Source: Bacteriovoracaceae bacterium (GTDB lineage: Bacteria; Bdellovibrionota; Bacteriovoracia; Bacteriovoracales; Bacteriovoracaceae). From it: 45,030 nucleotides of DNA. The position numbers and the translations under genes were made by a program. Below the pieces are notes generated by a model. The model made no database searches, was not told the origin of the DNA, and worked only from the letters and a program-made list of their open reading frames with translations. The stretch is taken from the NCBI GenBank assembly GCA_016786485.1, contig JAEUWD010000053.1, forward strand, positions 1 through 45,030, read 5' to 3'. Shown piece after piece: positions 1-8,613 of this stretch (position 1 is the first letter of the stretch; the number at the start of each line of letters is the position of its first letter).

Positions 1-148
1 GTTTTTAGGACTAAAAAATGAATTTGGAACAAATGGCGCGATAACACAAAAAGCTTTTCCAAATTATTTTAATCGCCAAAAGCGGCCACAAAAGAATTTT
101 AGACAACTGGCAGTTGAGTATTTTAAGAATAACTTCTATTCTAAATAG
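1..148 (+). CDS. 3' end of an unknown gene (partial)
   Basis: An open frame enters the window at base 2 and runs 48 codons to a TAG at 146-148. The tail is basic and aromatic, ending in AVEYFKNNFYSK. The next gene starts 6 nt downstream, so the two are probably co-transcribed. Too little remains to name a family; it could in principle be a chance open frame, but the close join to the following gene argues for a real C-terminus. Confidence 0.45.
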   Translation, partial: FLGLKNEFGTNGAITQKAFPNYFNRQKRPQKNFRQLAVEYFKNNFYSK

Positions 149-154
149 GTTTAT

Positions 155-1045
155 ATGAACGAAATTTTTGACAGACTTTTTATTCGCATTTTCTTCACCA
201 TTTTTATCTGTGTTCTACTTTGGGGATACCGATATATTCACGCTTATATTTACCGCGATGAAAAAAAACAAATTTTAAAAAGTTTATTTCTGACCAATAA
301 CCCCGCCAGTACACTGCACTTTTTTTCGCGTCTTATTGGAATTGCGTTAATTTTTTCAACTTTAGGCTTTGACGAAACCAGCGGTATTTTCGTCAGTCTT
401 TTCCATTTCTTCATCTGGGGAACAATTAGTTTTGCGCTTTATTTAACTTCTATTTACATCGTAGAAAGTATTCTTTTTTATAATTTCGAATTCGTAGATG
501 AAGTTATCAAAAGAAAAAACTTAACTTACGCCATCATTAGTTTTTTTCAATGCGTGTCGATTTCATTCTTGGTTCGTACCGTAGTTGAGCAGTCCGAAGG
601 CTCGTTGATTATTCTTATTATGCTTTGGCTCTTCGCTTTAGTCCTATTTGGCTTTTCTTCGAAGCTTTACACTTACGTTTCGGTTTATACTTTTAATCGT
701 AATATGCTTCAAAAAAGTTTATCGCTAGCGTATTCATACAGTGGCTTTATTCTTGGCATAACTATCATTATCACAACGGCGCTGGAGCAGGAGCATTACG
801 ATATTACCAGTTATGGTTTCGAAGCTATTTTACGTATTCTTCTTTCGTTAATTATTTACCCGTTATTTAAAGCCGGTATCAATTACGTTTATAACATTCG
901 AGTCGAAAACCAAGTCGATAATTCTGGTCACGATACTGATTACAGCTATGGTGTTTATGAGGGCGGATTATTTTTGACCACTGCTCTACTCACCTCATTA
1001 ATCGTTGGAAAAATTAGTTTTAGTTCTATCTACCCATTTTTTTAG
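155..1045 (+). CDS. Multi-pass inner-membrane protein, tandem DUF350-like
   Basis: A 296-residue protein with about eight hydrophobic segments and short charged loops, so an integral inner-membrane protein. Two halves look related. Each has a helix-rich segment with a small-residue/IG or LG turn (SRLIGIAL near residue 60; SGFILGIT near 195) followed by a further helix pair; the first has FFIWG near 87 and the second ends with a YEGGLFLTTALL helix. This resembles two copies of the DUF350 (YjfL-type) membrane domain, whose function is unknown. The family call is by eye and moderate. The ribosome site is weak (AGGT 5 nt upstream). The rhodanese-like gene follows 10 nt after the stop, so they form an operon. 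Confidence 0.6.
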   Translation: MNEIFDRLFIRIFFTIFICVLLWGYRYIHAYIYRDEKKQILKSLFLTNNPASTLHFFSRLIGIALIFSTLGFDETSGIFVSLFHFFIWGTISFALYLTSIYIVESILFYNFEFVDEVIKRKNLTYAIISFFQCVSISFLVRTVVEQSEGSLIILIMLWLFALVLFGFSSKLYTYVSVYTFNRNMLQKSLSLAYSYSGFILGITIIITTALEQEHYDITSYGFEAILRILLSLIIYPLFKAGINYVYNIRVENQVDNSGHDTDYSYGVYEGGLFLTTALLTSLIVGKISFSSIYPFF

Positions 1046-1055
1046 AGAGGTTTGC

Positions 1056-1568
1056 ATGCTTGATAGTAACATTTTAGAAAGCCTGAATATGATCCAGGGT
1101 CGTTTGAGTAATATTGAAAAGAAGTTGGTAGAGATAGAAGAAAAAGTCGAACTCTCCGTGGCCATTCAACGTAATCACCTTTTGAGAATTAAACACGGCG
1201 AACCCATTTCTGATCAAATGATTCTGACAGGTACGCCTTATAATGATCTCTCTCCAGAAAAAGCTTGGGAGCTTTATCAAAATCAGGAATTGGATTTTTT
1301 CTTAATCGATGTTGCTCATGCTCAATTCCAAGCACCAGTTAATTTACCAGAGGCCATTAAAATTCCTCTGGAAGACCTACCACAACGTTTTAACGAAATC
1401 TCAAATCATACGACACCTGTTTTACTTATTTCAGAAGATGGTGTGCGCTCAATTCAAGCTTGCGAGCTTTTGGCCAAGAAGGGATATTATAACGTGAATA
1501 ATATTTCTGGTGGCTACTTGCACTGGCCAGACACAGGCAAGAAAAAAAATAAAAATATTACGACTTAA
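1056..1568 (+). CDS. Rhodanese-like domain protein lacking the catalytic Cys
   Basis: A 170-residue soluble protein. The ATG at 1056 is chosen because AGAGAGG lies just upstream; a longer frame from 1005 would overlap the previous gene by 41 nt. Residues 5-45 form a predicted coiled coil with heptad-like spacing. Residues 64-158 are a rhodanese fold: FLIDVA (strand and Asp85), IPLEDLPQR, the active-site loop SEDGVRS and the terminal SGGYLHWP. In active rhodaneses that loop begins with Cys; here it is Ser126, so sulfur transfer is unlikely and a binding or signalling role is more probable. Its stop codon overlaps that of the convergent marR-type gene. Confidence 0.8.
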   Translation: MLDSNILESLNMIQGRLSNIEKKLVEIEEKVELSVAIQRNHLLRIKHGEPISDQMILTGTPYNDLSPEKAWELYQNQELDFFLIDVAHAQFQAPVNLPEAIKIPLEDLPQRFNEISNHTTPVLLISEDGVRSIQACELLAKKGYYNVNNISGGYLHWPDTGKKKNKNITT

Positions 1569-2020
1569 AGATCGAAGAAAATTTGATCAGTTGTTTGAAG
1601 TTCACGGTGTAGATTTTCAAGCATCAGGTTGACGCGATCAAGTTCAACTGCGCCTACTTTTTCAGAATAATTACTTTCTAAATCATTAATAACTTCGAGT
1701 AGATTGAATTTAAATTTCTCGCCGTATTCTGTTAAGAAAACATTTTGCTCACGCTTATCAACGGCACTAATTTTACGAATAATATATCCGCGTTTTTCTA
1801 ATTCATTTAGATGACTGGTCATGGTTTGCTTTTTTAAACCGCAAGCGACACCAATCTCCTTAATCGTTGGACCTTGGTTCTCACACAAATACATAAGGAT
1901 TTCTAAAAAACTTGGACGTAGATCAGTGAAGCCACGGGCCTGAAGATTTGAAAGTAGCTCAAGACTATACATTCGATAAATTTTCTTTAGGAGACTTCCA
2001 ATATTCGAGATTTTCTTCAT
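1565..2020 (-). CDS. MarR-family transcriptional regulator
   Basis: A 151-residue winged-helix DNA-binding protein. Residues 35-80 carry the MarR core (LEILMYLCENQGPTIKEI, then the recognition helix GLKKQTMTSHLNELEKRGYI). The wing reads DKREQNVFLTEYG, matching the family's D-K-R followed by LT-x-x-G. Long N- and C-terminal helices would form the dimer interface. MarR proteins usually repress their own gene and a neighbour in response to a small ligand. An inverted repeat overlaps its predicted promoter (see 2049-2065), suggesting autoregulation. The target is not evident; neighbours are the rhodanese-like gene (convergent) and the small exported protein gene. Confidence 0.9.
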   Translation of the reverse strand: MKKISNIGSLLKKIYRMYSLELLSNLQARGFTDLRPSFLEILMYLCENQGPTIKEIGVACGLKKQTMTSHLNELEKRGYIIRKISAVDKREQNVFLTEYGEKFKFNLLEVINDLESNYSEKVGAVELDRVNLMLENLHRELQTTDQIFFDL

Positions 2021-2048
2021 AATTTTCTGCCCTCACTCTGCAGAAATT

Positions 2049-2065
2049 AGTATGACCTTCATACT
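2049..2065. promoter_or_regulatory. Putative MarR operator (inverted repeat)
   Basis: A perfect 6-bp inverted repeat AGTATG-N5-CATACT lies 29 nt upstream of the MarR start codon, touching the downstream edge of the predicted -10 box. Size and position suit a dimeric winged-helix repressor blocking transcription start. The link to this MarR is inferred from position. Confidence 0.5.
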
Positions 2066-2093
2066 TTATATAATAGGCAGGCGCTAAATGCAA
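2065..2093 (-). promoter_or_regulatory. Predicted sigma70-type promoter for the MarR gene
   Basis: Read on the minus strand: -35 TTGCAT (2088-2093), 17-nt spacer, -10 TATAAA (2065-2070). The -10 matches five of six consensus bases; the -35 is weaker. Transcription would start near 2058, inside the inverted repeat. Confidence 0.45.
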
Positions 2094-2100
2094 ATGTCTT

Positions 2101-2358
2101 TTATTTAATGAGGCGCAGGAAGTGCTTATCAGTTAAAAAATCTGGGTGTTTTATAACGCTTTCCGATGCGGGATCCTGCTCTTTTGGAGGATGGGCTTGA
2201 CCTGTTAAACCACTAAACCAAAGGCTCAAACGCACACTTTTATAGGCTTTTTGATTCAAAACTGAAGGCATGGCGATGCTGTCTTGCGCCCTTACATTGA
2301 TGGGACTCAAAAGGACCAAAACTGCCATAACTACGAACAACGTTGATTTTTTCGACAT
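2101..2358 (-). CDS. Small exported protein of unknown function
   Basis: An 85-residue protein with a clear Sec signal peptide: basic MSKK start, hydrophobic core to about residue 20, likely cleavage after VRA. The mature part is about 60 residues, with a short aromatic stretch (SLWFSGLTG) and a Pro/Asp/Glu-rich middle. AGAGGTG lies 8 nt upstream of the ATG, supporting translation. It lies 78 nt downstream of rodA on the same strand and may be read from the same transcript. I recognise no family. Confidence 0.6.
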   Translation of the reverse strand: MSKKSTLFVVMAVLVLLSPINVRAQDSIAMPSVLNQKAYKSVRLSLWFSGLTGQAHPPKEQDPASESVIKHPDFLTDKHFLRLIK

Positions 2359-2436
2359 GCCAGCACCTCTATAAAGGGTTTCCAGAGCACTTTCAGGCCC
2401 TGCTTAGCCTTTAAATAGCAAGACAGATGCCAGGAT

Positions 2437-3543
2437 TTAGAAGAGATTTTTCGAGTTACTAAATGAGGTTGCAATACCGGTAACAATACCGAAGGTTAAC
2501 ATCGACGACCCTCCATAACTCATCATAGGGAGCGGTATCCCTACAACCGGCATGAGACCCGTGACCATGCACATATTGATGAAAGTATGCCAGAAAATAA
2601 TCGCCATAAACCCGATTGTTGCCACCGATTCAAAGAAGTGCTGAACCGAAGTCGCGAGCCAAATATACCGGAAAAATAAAATCAAATAGAGAGAAATAAG
2701 AAAGAGCGCGCCGATAAAGCCATGCTCTTCATTAAAGATCGAAAACACAAAGTCGGTATGGTTTTCTGGTAAGAATGCCAGCGCACCTTGTGAAGACTTC
2801 ATATAGCCCTTACCCAGCAAGCGACCTGAACCAATCGCGATTTCAGATTGAATCGCGTTGTAACCAGAGCCTTTTGCATCCGCATGAGGATCGATAAAAG
2901 TGATAATACGTTTACGCTGATATTCTTTCAGACCGTATTTATACATGACACCACCACACATAATGGCGATAACAACGATAATCCAAATCGATTTCCATGA
3001 TAGCTTTCGATAAAAAACCATTACCGCAAGAATCAGAATTAATAACATTCCAGTTCCTAAGTCGGGCTGAACAATAACCAGAACTGCCGGAACCATAACA
3101 ATTAAGAGAGGTACGAGTAATTCTTTAATAGTTAATTCACGATCAGGGCCTGAACGCGCAAACCAACGAGAAAGCGCAAGGACCGTGGAAATTTTCATAA
3201 GTTCCGAGGGTTGTAAACGAAAGGGACCAATCGCTAACCATCGTTGCGCCCCCATACCGATTTTCCCTAGCAGGAGAACTAGAACGAGCAAGAAAACATT
3301 TCCAATAAAAATAATATAGCTGTAACGAAAAAATGTTTTTGAACTAATAAAACTTAAAGCGAAGCCAACGGATAGAGCGATACAAAACCATACGGCTTGA
3401 TACATATAAAGTTCTTGTAAGCCCGCACGATCGGCATGTGTGGCTGAATAAAGATTGGTTACCCCAATGGCAAAAATGGCAAACATTCCACCAAAAAAAG
3501 TATAATCGTAGCGCTTAAAAGTATCCATGGTATCGTTAAACAT
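2437..3543 (-). CDS. rodA: RodA, SEDS peptidoglycan glycosyltransferase
   Basis: A 368-residue polytopic membrane protein that polymerises lipid II into glycan strands in the elongation complex, partnered with PBP2. SEDS landmarks are all present: GAQRWL and QPSE (98-114), QPDLGT (159-164), GSGRLLGKG (238-246), the extracellular catalytic-loop motif LPENHTDFVF (258-267, with the essential Asp264) and VVGIPLPMMSYGGSS (333-347). Length and about ten membrane helices match RodA. The start codon lies 2 nt after the mrdA stop with a GGAG ribosome site inside the end of mrdA, so the two are translationally linked. Last gene of the mreC-mreD-mrdA-rodA group. Confidence 0.96.
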   Translation of the reverse strand: MFNDTMDTFKRYDYTFFGGMFAIFAIGVTNLYSATHADRAGLQELYMYQAVWFCIALSVGFALSFISSKTFFRYSYIIFIGNVFLLVLVLLLGKIGMGAQRWLAIGPFRLQPSELMKISTVLALSRWFARSGPDRELTIKELLVPLLIVMVPAVLVIVQPDLGTGMLLILILAVMVFYRKLSWKSIWIIVVIAIMCGGVMYKYGLKEYQRKRIITFIDPHADAKGSGYNAIQSEIAIGSGRLLGKGYMKSSQGALAFLPENHTDFVFSIFNEEHGFIGALFLISLYLILFFRYIWLATSVQHFFESVATIGFMAIIFWHTFINMCMVTGLMPVVGIPLPMMSYGGSSMLTFGIVTGIATSFSNSKNLF

Positions 3544-3545
3544 AC

Positions 3546-5522
3546 TTACTCCGCTCCGCCCGCTTCCTCTTCTTCCGTTTTTTGTTTTTCTATTTCTTCT
3601 TGCTGACGATAGAAGCGATATTGAGCTAATTGCTTTTTTTCATTTTCTTTTTTGATTTCGGGCATATATTTTTCCATGTATTTGCTAATAACTGCTTCCA
3701 CTATGGGAGCGGCAGCACTACTACCGTGACAACCGTGCTCAACCATGGAAGCCACTGCAATTTTCGGATTATCAAAAGGAGCAAAACCTACGAACACACC
3801 ATGATGGCGTAACTCATAAGGTTTATTTTCACATTTTTCATAAATTCTATCAGCACTCGAACTCGCCACCTGAGCTGTTCCAGTTTTTCCTGCCATCTCC
3901 AGACCCAAACCGCGACGGTACCAACCGGTGCCTTTCGGGTTGTTCATAACTTTATACAAACCTTTTTTCACCAACTGCCATGTGGTTGGCTTGAGCTGAA
4001 TTTCACGTACAACTTCTGGTGTGAATTTTTCAATAACTTCACCATCAGTGCCAATAACTTCTTTAATAATTTTTGGCTTAAAAACTTTTCCTTCGTTTGC
4101 AATCGCGGCGTAAGCAATCGCCAACTGCAATGTTGAGGCCAGAATATAAGACTGACCAATCGCACACGATAACGTCTCGCCCGCTTGCCACTCAATTCCA
4201 TTTCGCTTTAGCTTCCATTCACGGGTTGGTACCAGACCTGTAACTTCACGAGGCAAACCTAAACCGCTGCGGGAACCAAGACCAAACATTTTAGTATACT
4301 TGGCCAACACATCGATATCCATCTCACTAGCAACTTTGTAAAAAAAGATATTACATGACTGCATAAGAGCATCTACCACCGTTACCGTTTCATCACCGTA
4401 ACGTTTCCAGCTGTGAAAGATTTTTTTTCCTAATTTGAAAATCCCGTGACAACGAATTTGTGTATTACCATTGATAATACCCTCTTCCAAAGCCGCAATC
4501 GCCGTAAAAGGCTTGAAGGTCGAGCCCGGTGAATAGTGATCTTGAATAACACGATCGCGAAGTGGCTTGTCTTTATTATTTACCAATGAACTCCAATACT
4601 CTGAAGTTAAGCCTCGTGAAAATTGCGAGGGATCAAAGGCCGGATTAGAAACCATCGCAAGAACTTCGCCGGTTTCTACGTCAAGCGCAACAAAGCCTCC
4701 AATTTTTTTTTCTTTTACTAGCGCTTCGTAACCGGCAACTTGTAAATCATGATCAATCGTTAAACGAATACTGTTTCCAGGAACTGAAGGTTCGTCTTCA
4801 ATTCCCTTGAACAAGTTATCGACGTTAATATATTTACGGCTTCGTCCAAGCGCATCGACTTCGACATACTCGTGACCACTGACGCCACGTAAAGTTTTAT
4901 CTAGTTGCTGTTCAACACCAAACTGTCCGATGAAATCTCCGAGACGATAGTTGACTCCATCACGCTCACGATATTTTGGTAATTGTTCTTGTGTGATTTC
5001 TGAAATGTAACCCAAAAGATGAGCTCCCATTTCTTTATCTTTATACTCACGACTGATGAAAGCATCGATACTCACACCAGGTAGAGACGAACTTTCCGTT
5101 TCAATCATGGCAATTTCTTTGGCAGTTAAATCTTTTTTAATAACAAAAGGACGATAGCGGGCCTCAAATTTGTTTTTGTCGAGAATCGCCTGCAAGTCTT
5201 CCATCGACATGCCTAAAATTTGCGCGAGAAACGGCAGTGTTGTTTCAGGATTCTTAAGATACTGACGAGTGAGAACAGCATCAAAACGTGGAAGGTTATC
5301 GACTAATAATTTTCCGTCACGACTATAAATCATTCCGCGAGGAGCACGTACAAGTTCTTTTCTTAAACGGTTCTGAACGGAATACTCGTGAAGCGTTTCA
5401 CCTTTATAGATCTGTAGATACCAAAGTCGGAAAACGACTAAGCCAAAACACGCCAAGACAATGTAACCAATTTGAGTGGCACGCTGCCTATGGGATTTGA
5501 TGATATCATCTTCACCAAACAT
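3546..5522 (-). CDS. mrdA: Penicillin-binding protein 2, elongation transpeptidase
   Basis: A 658-residue class B PBP that cross-links peptidoglycan during side-wall growth. N-terminal cytoplasmic tail, membrane anchor at about 18-38, pedestal domain (R60APRGMIYSRDG is typical) and a C-terminal transpeptidase domain. Catalytic motifs are intact: STFK with nucleophile Ser334 and Lys337, SCN at 389-391, KTGTAQ at 546-551. The tail after about residue 625 is Glu/Lys/Gln-rich and low-complexity. Its ATG shares a base with the mreD stop, and rodA follows at once: the classical PBP2-RodA pair. Confidence 0.96.
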   Translation of the reverse strand: MFGEDDIIKSHRQRATQIGYIVLACFGLVVFRLWYLQIYKGETLHEYSVQNRLRKELVRAPRGMIYSRDGKLLVDNLPRFDAVLTRQYLKNPETTLPFLAQILGMSMEDLQAILDKNKFEARYRPFVIKKDLTAKEIAMIETESSSLPGVSIDAFISREYKDKEMGAHLLGYISEITQEQLPKYRERDGVNYRLGDFIGQFGVEQQLDKTLRGVSGHEYVEVDALGRSRKYINVDNLFKGIEDEPSVPGNSIRLTIDHDLQVAGYEALVKEKKIGGFVALDVETGEVLAMVSNPAFDPSQFSRGLTSEYWSSLVNNKDKPLRDRVIQDHYSPGSTFKPFTAIAALEEGIINGNTQIRCHGIFKLGKKIFHSWKRYGDETVTVVDALMQSCNIFFYKVASEMDIDVLAKYTKMFGLGSRSGLGLPREVTGLVPTREWKLKRNGIEWQAGETLSCAIGQSYILASTLQLAIAYAAIANEGKVFKPKIIKEVIGTDGEVIEKFTPEVVREIQLKPTTWQLVKKGLYKVMNNPKGTGWYRRGLGLEMAGKTGTAQVASSSADRIYEKCENKPYELRHHGVFVGFAPFDNPKIAVASMVEHGCHGSSAAAPIVEAVISKYMEKYMPEIKKENEKKQLAQYRFYRQQEEIEKQKTEEEEAGGAE

Positions 5523-6055
5523 TAAATTCCTACCCCTTGCCCATCACGATTAGTTTTCCAAAAGCGTGAAAGTAGCTCGAAGAAAAGTGGTGAAATCAAA
5601 GATAAGAATAGACTTTCAGAAACAAAGCGCGGCAGACGAAGTAAGAAGTAACTCATTTCATCCGTTTTGATCGTAATTAAACCAGCCACAATCAAGAACC
5701 AAACCGTTTGAAAGATTTGCACAATCACAATGGTTGAAAGACGACTATTAAGTTGAATCAGATCCTTTAGATAACTAATCAAGAAACAAATCACCACACC
5801 AGCGAAAGTACCTGATGCCCAACCTTCGATAGAAAAAATAGAGTGAATCAGCTCGAAACCTAAAACTAAATAGGGCAAATAAATTGATTCAATTCTAAAG
5901 GCAATAAAGAGCACGATGAGAACATGAAAACCTAAACGATACTCATCTAAACCAACCGCTGGCAGAAATGAAGAACTAAAGACTTCCAAGAAAAGGAGAA
6001 GAACAGTCGTAATCATAAATGAGACAACAATATCTTTTAGTTTTAAATTATTCAT
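5522..6055 (-). CDS. mreD: MreD, rod-shape-determining membrane protein
   Basis: A 177-residue integral membrane protein with about five or six hydrophobic segments and few charged loops, the usual size for MreD. Sequence conservation in this family is low, so the call rests on topology and position: its start overlaps the mreC end by 8 nt and its stop overlaps the mrdA start. MreD links MreC to the RodA-PBP2 synthase in the elongation complex. Confidence 0.88.
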   Translation of the reverse strand: MNNLKLKDIVVSFMITTVLLLFLEVFSSSFLPAVGLDEYRLGFHVLIVLFIAFRIESIYLPYLVLGFELIHSIFSIEGWASGTFAGVVICFLISYLKDLIQLNSRLSTIVIVQIFQTVWFLIVAGLITIKTDEMSYFLLRLPRFVSESLFLSLISPLFFELLSRFWKTNRDGQGVGI

Positions 6056-6905
6056 CTTTTACAACCTTATCACTCGCTTCATTTTCATGCGCCATCAACA
6101 CCACAACTTCTTCCAGACGATGAAAGTCAACGCTGGGAGTGATTTCAATTGATTGAGTTAAACCAAAACTTTCTTTTTCGATTTTCGTAATTTTTCCTAA
6201 CTTAATACCTTTAGGATAAATATTACCAAGACCTGCCGTAATCAATGTATCACCGACTTGAACGGGTTCTGTTTTTACGACGTACTTTAAACGAGCTTTA
6301 TAGTTTGACGTTCCTTCAACAATTCCGTGCGAACGTGTACGGCTAACAATCGCATCAACGCGATTGTTCTGGTCAAGAATAGTGAGAATATCAGCATAGT
6401 TAGCAGAGAGACGATAAACATAACCAACCAGACCATTTATAGTAATAACGGGTGACTTAAGTTCAATCCCGTCGTTCTTGCCTTTATTAATTCGAAGAAC
6501 TTTAAATTCGTTTGATGAATCCCAGCCTACGACTTGTGAAAGAACTTTTTGACGTGGGATCTCTTCACCGAATTGAAGTAATTCTTTGAGGCGCTCATTT
6601 TCTTTTTGCACTTCTTCGTATTGGAAAATGGCATTTTCTAATTCGAGAATACGTGTCTTCAATTCTTCGTTACGCTTACTAGTTTCAATTAAGAAAAAAT
6701 AATGCTTAAAGGCAAAATCGATCTTTTCTTTAACGGTGGTTGTTCCTTGTTGTAACGGAGTGAACACTTCAACGATAAATGACTCAAACCATGACAGTTT
6801 CTCAAATTCAAAACTTTGCTTTGACACACCGTGAATAGAAAGGATGAGAACAACCAAGGTATTCACTAATTTGATTTTCGATGATTCTGCTAAAAAAGCT
6901 CGCAA
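6048..6905 (-). CDS. mreC: MreC, rod-shape-determining protein
   Basis: A 285-residue periplasmic scaffold: a membrane segment near residues 12-28, a coiled coil at about 60-112, then the MreC beta-domains (QVVGWDSSNEF, INKGKNDGI, VITINGLVGYV, ITAGLGNIYPKGIKLGKI). The start is TTG at 6905, supported by AAGGA 8-9 nt upstream; no better ATG is in frame. In many bacteria mreB precedes mreC; here the upstream gene is a divergent PpiD-like isomerase, so mreB must lie elsewhere. Confidence 0.95.
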   Translation of the reverse strand: MRAFLAESSKIKLVNTLVVLILSIHGVSKQSFEFEKLSWFESFIVEVFTPLQQGTTTVKEKIDFAFKHYFFLIETSKRNEELKTRILELENAIFQYEEVQKENERLKELLQFGEEIPRQKVLSQVVGWDSSNEFKVLRINKGKNDGIELKSPVITINGLVGYVYRLSANYADILTILDQNNRVDAIVSRTRSHGIVEGTSNYKARLKYVVKTEPVQVGDTLITAGLGNIYPKGIKLGKITKIEKESFGLTQSIEITPSVDFHRLEEVVVLMAHENEASDKVVKDE

Positions 6906-6940
6906 ATGTATTTTCCTTGATTTCGATTAATTAATTATTG

Positions 6941-6968
6941 AATATAGATTAACTAAAGTTCAGTTCAA
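6941..6968 (-). promoter_or_regulatory. Predicted sigma70-type promoter for the mre/rodA operon
   Basis: Minus strand: -35 TTGAAC (6963-6968), 16-nt spacer, -10 TATATT (6941-6946), giving a leader of about 30 nt before the TTG of mreC. Four of six and five of six matches. The AT-rich divergent gap also holds a perfect plus-strand TATAAT at 6975-6980 that could serve the PpiD-like gene, but without a good -35. Confidence 0.4.
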
Positions 6969-7057
6969 TGCCAATATAATGGTGACATTTAACTTTACGA
7001 TAAATTGGTCAATCTATAAAATCACTGATGGAATGATTGAGTAAAAAGGAAGGAAAT

Positions 7058-8554
7058 ATGGTTTTTTCACAGAAAGTATATTCACATGTCGCGAAAGCCG
7101 TAGTTACGGTAATCGTTGGCGTTATCATGTTTGGTTTTATTTTTAGTTTTAAAGACGATAATAGTAATTTCTTCACTAAAAGTAATAGCGAAGTTGCGAG
7201 TGTCGATGGAACGAAAATTACCGTAAAAGAGTATCAGAATGTTTTGGCGCAACAAGCACAACGTTTTTCTCAAATGCTTGGCGGAAAACAACTGACTCCT
7301 CAAGAGCTTGAGCAATTTGGGATTCACCGTACAGTTTTACAATCTCTGATTGAAAGAAAGCTTCTGACCAACTTGGCGGAAAAACTCAATCTTGATCCTT
7401 CAACCGAAGAACTAAAAGAACAAATTACCAAACTTAGTTATTTCCAAACAGCGGGCCAGTTTGATGTGAATCTTTATAAAGCTGCACTTCAGAGTAATGG
7501 CTTTACTCCATCACAATTTGAAGACTTGATCATTAATGATATTCGCGCTGAAAAAATTGAATTTCTTTTAAATTCATTGGCCGTATCAAAAGCACAAGCC
7601 AAGGACTTCTTAGTGGTTAAGGGCAATAGCGTTGAAGTTCAAGCGGTGAAAGTAGACAAAAATAAATTAGTGAACAAGATCAATGTTAGCGCAAAAGAAA
7701 TTTCTGATTTCATTGCTGATAAGAAAAATGAAGGGATTCTCAAGTTGACTTACGATGGTCAAAAAGATGTTTATAATCAACCAGAACAAGTTCGCGCTTA
7801 CCACATCTTATACAAGGAAGGTCTCGAGAATCTTAAAAAGCTCCAAGCAAAACTAACTCCAAAGAACTTTAAAGAAATGGCCAATAAAGAAACACAAGAT
7901 CCATCAGGCAAAAGCAATGGCGGAGACTTAGGTTGGTTTTCTCGTGGCAAAATGGTGCCTGAATTTGATGATGTTGTTTTCAAACAAGCCGTTGGAACAA
8001 TTTCTGAGCCAGTTAAAACACAATTTGGTTACCACTTAATTTATGTCGAGGAAAAAAAACCAGCAGTGGTTAAAACTTTTGATCAAGTGAAGGGAACAAT
8101 TGCTGAAGAAAATATTCGTCGTCGTAAAACTCAAGAACTGGATGAATTAATGAAACAGATTACCAGCAAAGCAGCTGATGCCCTTAAAGCTGGTAATAAC
8201 GGTGAAATCGCAAATCTTGAAAAACAATATGAAGTTAGTTTTATCAAAAAAGCCAATATCAACCCAATTGATGGTCGACTTGAAAATACAACTCTTAAAG
8301 GTGATGAACTACAAAAATTGTTTAATAACAGTCAAAGCTTCTTTCAATTTGATGATGCCGCAACCTCAACCATTATTAAGGTTTTGGAACGTAAAAAAGG
8401 CGGAAACGTGGATGAAAAAGAGCTGACGGCTCAAATCAATAACGAAAAGTCACAGTTGGCGCGACTTGGAAGAGCTGAACTCATGAAAAAACTAGCTGAT
8501 AAAGCTAGCATCTCATGCACGAGTGAATTCCAGGGCGTTACTTACTGCGATTAA
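7058..8554 (+). CDS. Membrane-anchored parvulin-type peptidyl-prolyl isomerase (PpiD-like)
   Basis: A 498-residue envelope folding factor. One N-terminal membrane segment (11-31) anchors a periplasmic chaperone: a SurA_N-like helical domain (about 44-180), a parvulin PPIase domain (about 245-332; RAYHILYK, GGDLGWFSRGKMVPEFDD, TQFGYHLIYVEE) and a C-terminal helical part. This architecture matches PpiD rather than soluble SurA, though PpiD is often longer and may have an inactive PPIase domain; here the key motifs look intact. The ATG at 7058 is preferred over an in-frame TTG at 7037 because AAGGAAGG lies 5 nt before it. Confidence 0.88.
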   Translation: MVFSQKVYSHVAKAVVTVIVGVIMFGFIFSFKDDNSNFFTKSNSEVASVDGTKITVKEYQNVLAQQAQRFSQMLGGKQLTPQELEQFGIHRTVLQSLIERKLLTNLAEKLNLDPSTEELKEQITKLSYFQTAGQFDVNLYKAALQSNGFTPSQFEDLIINDIRAEKIEFLLNSLAVSKAQAKDFLVVKGNSVEVQAVKVDKNKLVNKINVSAKEISDFIADKKNEGILKLTYDGQKDVYNQPEQVRAYHILYKEGLENLKKLQAKLTPKNFKEMANKETQDPSGKSNGGDLGWFSRGKMVPEFDDVVFKQAVGTISEPVKTQFGYHLIYVEEKKPAVVKTFDQVKGTIAEENIRRRKTQELDELMKQITSKAADALKAGNNGEIANLEKQYEVSFIKKANINPIDGRLENTTLKGDELQKLFNNSQSFFQFDDAATSTIIKVLERKKGGNVDEKELTAQINNEKSQLARLGRAELMKKLADKASISCTSEFQGVTYCD

Positions 8555-8613
8555 TCATTTCTCTGATTGTCACATGGCCATAAGTTAAGGTAGATAGACC
8601 TGGCGGAGGCTAT

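Noticed and set aside
1005-1055. Extended start for the rhodanese-like protein
   Set aside because: It would overlap the upstream gene by 41 nt, whereas ATG 1056 has a good ribosome site.
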